In this document: one piece after another, positions 43,979 through 51,108 of the stretch | Layout of the letters: every line of letters begins with the position of its first letter | Position numbering within the stretch: position 1 is the stretch's first letter | Source: an uncultured Eubacteriales bacterium | GTDB lineage: Bacteria; Bacillota; Clostridia; Christensenellales; Aristaeellaceae | Reading direction: 5' to 3' | Length of the DNA: 61,868 nt | Assembly: GCA_900315315.1 (NCBI GenBank) | Contig: OMYT01000018.1 | Span: 1-61,868 of the forward strand | Made by a program: the position numbers and the translations under genes | Notes under the pieces: model-generated | What the model was told of the DNA's origin: nothing | Database searches by the model: none | The model's input: only the letters and a program-made list of their open reading frames with translations

Positions 43979-44221
43979 TTATTCTTCGATCCCGTTGATT
44001 TTGAACCTGAGCAGTCTCGGTTCAATCCCTTTCTCCGCCCCCAGCTCATACATCTGCTGCATGAGTCTCGCCTTTGCTACGCGCTCTGTCATTTCTTCCG
44101 ATGAGACGCTCACCTGCAGGTCCGGATAATCCGGATGCAGGCAGATCAGCTGATACATCACCGGTTCCTGTGTCCGGTCCACATGCCATCGGATCCGGAT
44201 CAGGTCTTTTTCCTCCGTCAT
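43979..44221 (-). CDS. Small conserved-looking protein coupled to alaX
   Basis: The 80-aa protein starts MTEEKDLIRIRWHVDRTQEP. It is a soluble alpha/beta-looking protein and I do not recognise a family. Its ATG overlaps the stop of the AlaX-type gene (TGATG), so it is translationally coupled to it. The longer frame reaching 44269 would use a start inside the upstream gene and is not supported. Function may relate to alanyl-tRNA quality control, but this is only from position. Confidence 0.6.
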   Translation of the reverse strand: MTEEKDLIRIRWHVDRTQEPVMYQLICLHPDYPDLQVSVSSEEMTERVAKARLMQQMYELGAEKGIEPRLLRFKINGIEE

Positions 44222-45414
44222 CAGCCGACACCCTCCGTCATCAGAATCTTCCGCGCGACAGTCACGCATTCCGGTACCCCTGCGCCGCTGGCCATGTCCG
44301 GCCTGCCGCCGCCGCGGCCCACCCGCTTGATCAGTTTGTTCATATCAATCTTCACGTCCGCGGATCGTGCGAAGGTCAGCCGTTCTCCTGCGCACAGCAG
44401 CAGGGCCTTTCCCTTCCCGGAGATGTATTCGGATACTGCGGCGTTCACTGCCCTGCCGTCCGTCTCCGGTATTTGCAGCGCACAAAGTGTGATTCCTTTC
44501 AGATCTTCCGTGTTCTCAGCCTCAGCCATCCGGTTCAGCAGTTCACGGCTTTCCAGACGGTTCGCCCGCTTTTCCGCCTCCGCCAGTCGGCTCTTCAGTT
44601 CGCTGGCAGCCCGGGAAAGCTTATCCACCGGACTGCTGAGCGCCGCTCCGGCCTTGTCCGCATAGTGCATATAGGTCTGGAACAGTTTTGCGGCCCGTCC
44701 GCCGCAGACAAAGCTAACCCGCACTTTTCCCTTTGCCGGAATTGCCGAAATAATCTTGAAAATTCCGATCCGGCCCGTGGAGGAAGGATGGGTGCCGCCG
44801 CATGCGACCATCTCAAAATCGCCCATCGCGACGACCCGCACATGCTCGCTCACGGTCGGCGGCTTGCGCAGGGGCAGTTTTTTCAGTTCCTCTTCCTCCG
44901 GAAACCAGCAGCGGATCGGTGCGTCCTGCCGGATGCGCGCGTTTACCGTATCCTCCAGAAGGATCATTTCCTCCTCGGTCAGGTGTGTCCTCTCTTCCGG
45001 CATGGAAACGTCGATGCTGGAATCATTCTGCCCCAGATGCAGCCCGATGGTCGTGCCGCCCAGCTTTTCCCAGATGGCGCCTGCCAGCATATGCTCGCCG
45101 CCGTGCTGCTCCATATGGTCTGTCCGCCGATCCCCGTCAATCTCCCCGCGCACAGCCGTGCCGGCGGGAATCTCCCTGTCGACTGTGTGCCATACTTCGC
45201 CCTCAGCGTCGGCTTCCACGTCTGTCACTTTGGCCTTCAGCTTTCCGAATGTCAGAAAACCGGTATCAAAGGGCTGGCCGCCGGATGTCGGGTAAAAAGC
45301 ACTCCGGTCCAGCGTCACTTTCCACTCACCCGGCCGCGTCCCGTTCTTCACCGCCGTCACATTGGCGTCAAACGCCCACAGATACGCATCGTCGTAATAA
45401 AGCCGTTCAGTCAC
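44221..45414 (-). CDS. Alanyl-tRNA editing protein, AlaX-long type
   Basis: AlaX proteins hydrolyse mischarged Ser- or Gly-tRNA-Ala in trans. The 397-aa protein has the AlaRS editing domain with both halves of its zinc site: HGGEH at 104-108 and CGGTH at 205-209. It also has the start pattern FYPTSGGQPFDTG (about 40-52), and a C-terminal DHHA1 domain (about 330-395; GRGGGRPDMASGAG). No aminoacylation domain is present. This long form is typical of free-standing AlaX-L. It is followed by an overlapping 80-aa gene. Confidence 0.93.
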   Translation of the reverse strand: MTERLYYDDAYLWAFDANVTAVKNGTRPGEWKVTLDRSAFYPTSGGQPFDTGFLTFGKLKAKVTDVEADAEGEVWHTVDREIPAGTAVRGEIDGDRRTDHMEQHGGEHMLAGAIWEKLGGTTIGLHLGQNDSSIDVSMPEERTHLTEEEMILLEDTVNARIRQDAPIRCWFPEEEELKKLPLRKPPTVSEHVRVVAMGDFEMVACGGTHPSSTGRIGIFKIISAIPAKGKVRVSFVCGGRAAKLFQTYMHYADKAGAALSSPVDKLSRAASELKSRLAEAEKRANRLESRELLNRMAEAENTEDLKGITLCALQIPETDGRAVNAAVSEYISGKGKALLLCAGERLTFARSADVKIDMNKLIKRVGRGGGRPDMASGAGVPECVTVARKILMTEGVG

Positions 45415-45450
45415 TTACTTTCTCTCCCAATATTATCAAACTATCATATT

Positions 45451-45564
45451 CCGGCCGAAGGGGGGCTGGGCGATGTCGCGTGCGGTGCGCGAGCCGGCAC
45501 ACCGGCCGCGGTGCGCGTGCGATTCCTTGCGGAAAGCCCTGGTCGCGCCAGCAGGCGCGAAACC
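45451..45564 (-). repeat. Post-stop GC-rich repeat block, fumC copy
   Basis: After the fumC stop the minus strand reads CGCGCC-TGCTG-GCGCG (hairpin), then GGGCTTTCCGC, several GC-rich stems (GCACGCGC, GGCCGGTGTGCCGGCT) and CCCCCCTTCGGCC. The end motifs match the copies after greA and dnaB. Confidence 0.55.
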
Positions 45565-46938
45565 CTACACCATCCTTTCCGGATGAAAACACTCATCAAA
45601 CTCCGCTTCCGTCAGGAATCCCATCTCCGTACAGGCTTCCCGCAGGCTCTTGCCCTCCGCGAAAGCCTTGTGCGCCGTTTTCGCCGCGTTCTCGTACCCG
45701 ATCCTTGGTGACAGCGCCGTCACCAGCATCAGTGATCGTTCCATGTTTTCCGCCATTCTCGCCCGGTTGGCCTTGATTCCGCTGACACACCGCTCACGGA
45801 AGGAGTCCATCGACTCCGCCAGCAGTCTCGCGCTCTGCAGGAAGTTATAAGCGCACACAGGCATAAACACGTTCAGCTCGAAGTTTCCCTGGCTTGCTGC
45901 CATGCCGACGGCCACGTCGTTCCCCATCACCTGCACGGCCACCATTGTTACCTGCTCGCACTGGGTCGGGTTCACCTTGCCCGGCATAATGGAAGAACCC
46001 GGCTCATTCTCCGGGATCGTGATCTCGCCCAGTCCCAGCCGCGGGCCGCTTGCCAGCCAGCGGATATCGTTGGCAATCTTCATCAGGTCCGCCGCCAGCG
46101 CTTTCAGCGCTCCGTGGGCAAACACCAGTTCATCCTTCGAGGTCAGGGCGTGGAACTTGTTCTCCGCTGTCACGAAGGGCAGCCCCGTCGCTTCCGCGAT
46201 CTTTGCCGCCGCCAGGGTGTCGAACCCCGCCGGCGCGTTCAGCCCGGTGCCCACTGCGGTCCCGCCCAGGGCCAGAGCCAGCAGCGGCTTCTCCGCCGCG
46301 CGGATCATCTCCTCATCTTTTTCCAGGCTGGCCCGCCATCCGGAGATCTCCTGGGAAAACAGGATCGGCGTCGCATCCTGCAGATGGGTACGGCCGCACT
46401 TGAGCGCGTCGCTGTTTTCCCCCTCCAGGCGGATCATCTCCTCCTTCAGGGCGGAAAGCGCCCGCAATGTCTTTTCCAGCGCCTGCGCCGCCGCAATGTG
46501 CATCGCCGTCGGGAAGGTATCGTTGGAGCTTTGGCTCATGTTCACGTCATCGTTCGGATGCAGCGTTTTTGCCCCGGCGATCTCGTTTCCCCGGTTCGCA
46601 ATGACCTCGTTCATGTTCATGTTGCTTTGGGTGCCGGAGCCCGTCTGCCAGACCACCAGCGGAAAATGCCCGTCCAGTTTCCCGGAAAGCACCTCGTCCG
46701 CTGCCTGACGGATCAATGTATACTTCTCCTCTGTCATCTTCTCCGGCTTCAGCTCCCGGTTGGCCGCGGCAGCCGCCTTCTTCAGCACCGCGAAGGCCCG
46801 GATGATCTCCTCCGGCATCGTCTCCCGGCCCGCGCCAATGGGAAAATTGTTCCGGCTCCGCTCGGTCTGCGCGCCCCAGTAGCGGTCCGCGGGCACCCTG
46901 ACCTCGCCCATGGAATCATGCTCGGTTCTGTATGTCAT
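45565..46938 (-). CDS. fumC: Class II fumarate hydratase
   Basis: Fumarase interconverts fumarate and malate without an iron-sulfur cluster. The protein (457 aa) has the superfamily signature GSSIMPGKVNPTQCE (about residue 320), the substrate-binding GKTHLQDA-like stretch CGRTHLQDATPI, and start MTYRTEHDSMGEVRVPADRYWGAQT. I use the ATG at 46938; 46944 is possible. The frame to 47028 adds a Cys/Gly-rich N terminus without homology. It is transcribed alone. Confidence 0.94.
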   Translation of the reverse strand: MTYRTEHDSMGEVRVPADRYWGAQTERSRNNFPIGAGRETMPEEIIRAFAVLKKAAAAANRELKPEKMTEEKYTLIRQAADEVLSGKLDGHFPLVVWQTGSGTQSNMNMNEVIANRGNEIAGAKTLHPNDDVNMSQSSNDTFPTAMHIAAAQALEKTLRALSALKEEMIRLEGENSDALKCGRTHLQDATPILFSQEISGWRASLEKDEEMIRAAEKPLLALALGGTAVGTGLNAPAGFDTLAAAKIAEATGLPFVTAENKFHALTSKDELVFAHGALKALAADLMKIANDIRWLASGPRLGLGEITIPENEPGSSIMPGKVNPTQCEQVTMVAVQVMGNDVAVGMAASQGNFELNVFMPVCAYNFLQSARLLAESMDSFRERCVSGIKANRARMAENMERSLMLVTALSPRIGYENAAKTAHKAFAEGKSLREACTEMGFLTEAEFDECFHPERMV

Positions 46939-47126
46939 GCTCATTCCCACACTTTCTGTCCCCGCCGGTACAGCCCGGCTGTCTTCCGGAATTCTACCAT
47001 ATCCCGCCCTTCCGCCGCAACATGACAAAGTCGTGGACTGTCGGTCTTTTTCTGTACTGTCAATACTGCCGGCTGGAATTCATCCGGGTTTCGTGGTATG
47101 CTTATCCACGCCGAATCGGTCATCAA

Positions 47127-47162
47127 GGGAGGCTTGGGGCATATATATTCCCCAATATATAT
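47127..47162 (+). promoter_or_regulatory. Hairpin-bridged ribosome binding site of the hemolysin III gene
   Basis: GGGAGG (47127-47132) lies 30 bases before the ATG at 47163, too far to work linearly. Between them TTGGGG (47134-47139) pairs with CCCCAA (47150-47155); folding leaves 1+7 bases between GGGAGG and ATG, an optimal spacing. The rest of 46939-47126 has no clear promoter. Confidence 0.55.
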
Positions 47163-47816
47163 ATGAGCGAAAAAGAAATCCGGGCGGTCAATGAGCCGCC
47201 CAAACGTTCCGTTCTGGAGGAAATCGGTAACGCGGTTACCCACGGCGTCGGCGCGCTGTTCGCCATCGCCGGTTTTGTGCTGCTGCTCCTGCGCTCCGAC
47301 ACGTCCGTGAAGGTGCTGTGTTCCATTGTCTACGGCTTCTGCCTGATCATGATGTTCCTGATGAGCTGCCTGTACCATTCCTTCAAATGGGGTACAAAAG
47401 TCAAGCGGCTCTGGCGCAGGTTTGACTATATCTCGATTTATCTGCTGATCGGCGGAACCTTTACCCCCATGTGGCTTCTGTTCTGGCAGGGAGAGCTCGG
47501 GACAACCCTCTGCATCATCCAGTGGGCCGTGATCGCCGCCGGGATTACGTTTGTAGCCATCTTCGGGCCCGGCCGTCCCAAAGCGCTCCATATTACGCTG
47601 TTCATCGTCCTCGGCTGGAGCGGGCTGATCTTCCTGCCCCGGCTGATCAGGGAGAACCTTCCGCTGTTTTTCACCACGCTGGGCGGCGGCATCGTCTATA
47701 CCCTCGGGATCATTCCCTTTGTCATGAAACGCAAAGGCGCCCATTTCCTCTGGCATTTCTTCGTCTTCTTCGGCGCCGTAATTCACTGGTTCGGGATTTA
47801 TCTTTTCCTGTACTGA
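47163..47816 (+). CDS. Hemolysin III / YqfA-type (PAQR-like) membrane protein
   Basis: The 217-aa protein has seven membrane helices and the family pattern: NAVTHGVGALFAIAG at the N terminus, SCLYHSF with a His in helix 2-3, RRFDYISIYLLIGGTFTP, and C-terminal HFLWHFFVFFGAVIHWFG. The His/Asp/Ser residues form the metal site in PAQR-like hydrolases. The function of bacterial members is uncertain. The ATG at 47163 is the only one matching the family; the frame upstream is non-homologous. Confidence 0.9.
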   Translation: MSEKEIRAVNEPPKRSVLEEIGNAVTHGVGALFAIAGFVLLLLRSDTSVKVLCSIVYGFCLIMMFLMSCLYHSFKWGTKVKRLWRRFDYISIYLLIGGTFTPMWLLFWQGELGTTLCIIQWAVIAAGITFVAIFGPGRPKALHITLFIVLGWSGLIFLPRLIRENLPLFFTTLGGGIVYTLGIIPFVMKRKGAHFLWHFFVFFGAVIHWFGIYLFLY

Positions 47817-47832
47817 TAGCAAAATGCCCGTT

Positions 47833-47858
47833 AAAAAACCCGCGCAGCTGCGCGGGTT
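47833..47858. terminator. Terminator after hemolysin III and ROK kinase genes
   Basis: A perfect 10-bp stem AACCCGCGCA/TGCGCGGGTT with a 2-base centre. The minus strand then has six T, so it mainly ends the ROK kinase unit. Confidence 0.8.
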
Positions 47859-47876
47859 CTGTGTTTGTCTGCTCTG

Positions 47877-48845
47877 TTACAGTCCCTTGATCATTGCCAG
47901 GTCGCCGTAAAGGATCGAGTCATCGCCGAGGGCGGCATTCTTGATATCCACTGTGGAGCGGATCTGCGGCATGCAGTAGCGGTCGACCTCCGCCAGAATC
48001 TTTTCGAGGAAGAGATCGCCAAGGGCTTCAATGACGCCTCCGCCGAAGAGTACCAGATCCGGGGAGATTGTGTTGATCAGATTGCCGGCCGCAACCGCCA
48101 GCCAGTGGCAGGCCCGGTCAACGGCTTCTTCCGCCACCTTGTCCTTGGCTTCAAGGGCTCTGACCAGCCGCTTGGAGCGGAACACGCCGTCCGCCACCGC
48201 TTCAGCCATCAGGCTTTCCCGTCCGCGGCTGATCTGCTGACGGATATAGGCACTCATACCCTGTTTGCTGGAGAAGGCCTCCAGGCAGCCGCGCTGGCCG
48301 CAGTTGCACAGCGGGCCTTCCGGATCGAGCACCATATGGCCGTATTCGGCGGCCTTGAACTGATTGCCGGTGAAAAGCTTCCCGTCCAGAATCAGTCCGC
48401 CGCCCATGCCGGTGCCCACAAAGAAGCCGACAATGTTTTTGTAGCCCTGCGCCGCGCCGAAGTGATACTCGCCCAGCACACCCAGATTCACATCGTTGCC
48501 GACAAAGAACGGCACGCCGAACTTCTTGCTCATGGAACCCGCCATATCATAATCCCGCCAGGGCAGGTTCGGCGTGAAAAGCACAATGCCCTTCTCCTGG
48601 TCGATTACGCCCGGCGCGCAGGAAGCGACAGCGTTCAGCTTCGCCCGGTCGATCCCGGATTCCTTGATCATCTCCTCAACCACGTCGACGATGACCTTCT
48701 CCACATCCGTCGAGGCGGACCCGGCGCTCTTGGAGCGCTTTTTCAGACGATAAATGATCTTGTCCTGCTCGTTGAAGATCGCGCCGAGCACTTTCGTCCC
48801 GCCTACATCCAGACAGATGTTGTACTTTTCCTTTGCAGTCGCCAT
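47877..48845 (-). CDS. ROK-family glucokinase-like sugar kinase
   Basis: ROK kinases phosphorylate hexoses such as glucose with ATP (or polyphosphate in some). The 322-aa protein has the ATP-loop DVGGTKVLGAI near the N terminus, the catalytic Asp118 in GND, His170 (EYGHMVL), and the ROK zinc motif CNCGQRGCLEA (180-190). It lacks an HTH, so it is a kinase rather than a repressor. It follows ppk1 by 58 bases in the same direction; polyphosphate as phosphate donor is a tempting but unsupported idea. Confidence 0.92.
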   Translation of the reverse strand: MATAKEKYNICLDVGGTKVLGAIFNEQDKIIYRLKKRSKSAGSASTDVEKVIVDVVEEMIKESGIDRAKLNAVASCAPGVIDQEKGIVLFTPNLPWRDYDMAGSMSKKFGVPFFVGNDVNLGVLGEYHFGAAQGYKNIVGFFVGTGMGGGLILDGKLFTGNQFKAAEYGHMVLDPEGPLCNCGQRGCLEAFSSKQGMSAYIRQQISRGRESLMAEAVADGVFRSKRLVRALEAKDKVAEEAVDRACHWLAVAAGNLINTISPDLVLFGGGVIEALGDLFLEKILAEVDRYCMPQIRSTVDIKNAALGDDSILYGDLAMIKGL

Positions 48846-48903
48846 AGTCTATATCCTCCCACCTTTTTCTGTCTCAAACCACACAAAGTATTCCGCCCGA
48901 AGC

Positions 48904-51093
48904 TCACCCAAACATTCTTCTGAACCAGCGCCGTTTGGTCTTTTCCTCCTGCCGCGGTGTTTCCTCCCGAACAGCTTCCGTCTCTTCGGAAATCGCCGGT
49001 TTCTCCGGTTCCTCCGGTTCATCCGGAACTTCCTCAATCAGCGATACCTTCCGGTTGCTGAAGTACCGGTACAGTCCTTCCTGGGAAGAAGTTCCCTCTC
49101 CGCCTTGTTCCCGGATATAATTTCCGTCCGGGAACATAAGCCAGGATTTCTCCCGGTCGTTCCGCAGGGCATCCAGGATTTCATTAAGCTGTTCCCGGGT
49201 ATCCGGCGTCACGGCTTCCATGAAAGCTTCCACGCGCCGTTCCAGGTTCCGGTTCAGCATATCGCCGGAGCCGATGAACAGCCGCTGATCCTCTCCCTCT
49301 CCGAAGCTGTAGATCCGGGAATGCTCCAGCCACCGGCCGATCACACCTTTCACGGTAACATTCTCTGTCATGCCCGGCACACCCGGCCGCAGGGAACAGA
49401 TTCCGCGGATGAAAAGCTCAATTTTCACACCGGCCTGGGAGCATTCGATCAGTTTCTCCATCACTTCCCGGTTGTTGATGGCATTGGCCTTGATCGCAAC
49501 GCGGCCGTTCTCGCCCTTTTCCAGCTCCCGGTCCAGCATTTCCAGCAGCCGGGGCTTGAAAGTCAGCGGCGCAATCCACAGGCTGTGCGCTTCAGGCGGT
49601 ATTTCCCCCTTCTCAAGCGCAGCGAAAGCCTCCTTTGCTTCCAGGCCGACCTCCTCGCGTGCGGTGATCAGGGACAGGTCCGTATACTGCTCGCCGGTCA
49701 CCTCGTTGTAGTTGCCGGTGCCCACCTGGGTAATGCGGCTCACGACGCCGTCCTTCTCCAGCGTGATCACGCACAGCTTGCTGTGAACCTTGTGTTCCGG
49801 CAGACCGTAGATTACACGGCAGCCGGCGTCTTCCAGCATTTCGGAATAGTCGATATTGTTCTGCTCGTCAAAGCGGGCGCGCAGTTCCAGCAGACACAGC
49901 ACGTCCTTCCCCTGGTCGGCCGCATAGGCCAGCGCCGCCGCGATCTTGCTGCTGCCGCTCATGCGGTACAGCGTGATCCTGATCGTCCGTACGTCCGGAT
50001 TGTCCGCCGCCTCGTAGATCAGGTCCACAAAGGACATCATGCTCTGGAAAGGGAAGCTCATCAGCAGATCGTGCTTCTGAATGTACTCGAAATACTCGCC
50101 CTTCTTCAGTCCGATGTCCCTGGCCGGCTTCCGGTCCGGATACTTGAATTCAGCCGGCAGGCTGATGCATGAGCGGAAGGAAAGGTCGAAGGGAACGGTC
50201 TGGGTAAACACGCGTTCCTCCGGCGCGCGGAGTTTACGGATCAGCAGCGCGCGGCAAGGGTCTGTCAGCTTTCCGTAAATGCGTACGCGCACCGGCATTT
50301 CCCGTTTCCGTTTGCTCAGCATGCCGCTGACCTTGTGGCGGAAGTCGTCGTCCCCCCGGTCCTCCCTGCTGGAGAAGAAAACGTCCGCGTTCCGCGTTAC
50401 GTCAACGATCGCGGACTGGATGATCGTTTCCTTTTTCAGCAGCAGCGGCAGAAAATGCCGCACAAGCAGGGCTGTCGGCACGATCTTCTGGCAGCCGTCG
50501 ATCTCAAAGCTCTGGTAGGCCGGAATCCGGTGCAGCGGAATAAAGCACAGTCTCATTTCCGTGGGCCGCCCAAGGAAAGCCACAATATTCGTTTCCCCAT
50601 TCCAGAGGAAGGGCAGCGGCTGATCCTGCGCGATGATCTGCGGTATCAGCAGGTCTCGGATGTCGCCGAAGAGCTTTTTGCTCATCAGCTCGTCCACCTT
50701 GCTGATCTTCCGGAAGTCCAGCACGTCAACCTTGTTGGCGTGCAGTTCGTCCCGGATATCTTTCCAGATGCTCTCCATCAGCGTCTGCTGTTCCCGGGTA
50801 ATGCGCAGGGCTTCCTTGATCTGTGCCTCCGGCAGCATCCCGGAAACCGGATCCGCCTTGTCCGGCGCCAGCATGGCGCGGTGAGTCAGGATTCCGATCC
50901 GGACCCGGTAGAATTCCTCCAGGTTGGACTGATAGATCATCAGGAACTTCAGCCGCTCCAGCAGCGGCACCTTCGGGTCTGCCGCTTCCAGCAGAACGCG
51001 CCGGTTAAAAGCCAGCCAGCTCAGTTCCCGGTTGATGTACACGTTTTCCGGCGCCACCGCGCCACCCTTGTTCTTCTTGTCTTTTCCGGCCAT
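48904..51093 (-). CDS. ppk1: Polyphosphate kinase 1
   Basis: PPK1 makes polyphosphate from ATP reversibly. The 729-aa protein contains the four-domain pattern. The N-terminal helical domain starts NRELSWLAFNRRVL. The catalytic region has RFDEQNNIDYSEML with a downstream PEHKVHSKLCVI (phosphohistidine), and the second motif IGSGDMLNRNLERRVE. The C-terminal 60 residues are a charged, lineage-specific extension (PDEPEEPEKPAISEE). It is 15 bases after the HD-GYP gene and before the ROK kinase, an operon-like row. Confidence 0.95.
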   Translation of the reverse strand: MAGKDKKNKGGAVAPENVYINRELSWLAFNRRVLLEAADPKVPLLERLKFLMIYQSNLEEFYRVRIGILTHRAMLAPDKADPVSGMLPEAQIKEALRITREQQTLMESIWKDIRDELHANKVDVLDFRKISKVDELMSKKLFGDIRDLLIPQIIAQDQPLPFLWNGETNIVAFLGRPTEMRLCFIPLHRIPAYQSFEIDGCQKIVPTALLVRHFLPLLLKKETIIQSAIVDVTRNADVFFSSREDRGDDDFRHKVSGMLSKRKREMPVRVRIYGKLTDPCRALLIRKLRAPEERVFTQTVPFDLSFRSCISLPAEFKYPDRKPARDIGLKKGEYFEYIQKHDLLMSFPFQSMMSFVDLIYEAADNPDVRTIRITLYRMSGSSKIAAALAYAADQGKDVLCLLELRARFDEQNNIDYSEMLEDAGCRVIYGLPEHKVHSKLCVITLEKDGVVSRITQVGTGNYNEVTGEQYTDLSLITAREEVGLEAKEAFAALEKGEIPPEAHSLWIAPLTFKPRLLEMLDRELEKGENGRVAIKANAINNREVMEKLIECSQAGVKIELFIRGICSLRPGVPGMTENVTVKGVIGRWLEHSRIYSFGEGEDQRLFIGSGDMLNRNLERRVEAFMEAVTPDTREQLNEILDALRNDREKSWLMFPDGNYIREQGGEGTSSQEGLYRYFSNRKVSLIEEVPDEPEEPEKPAISEETEAVREETPRQEEKTKRRWFRRMFG

Positions 51094-51108
51094 CGTCAGT
51101 TCATTCCT

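Noticed and set aside
47877-48845. ROK-family repressor
   Set aside because: There is no N-terminal HTH; the protein starts directly with the ATP-binding loop.
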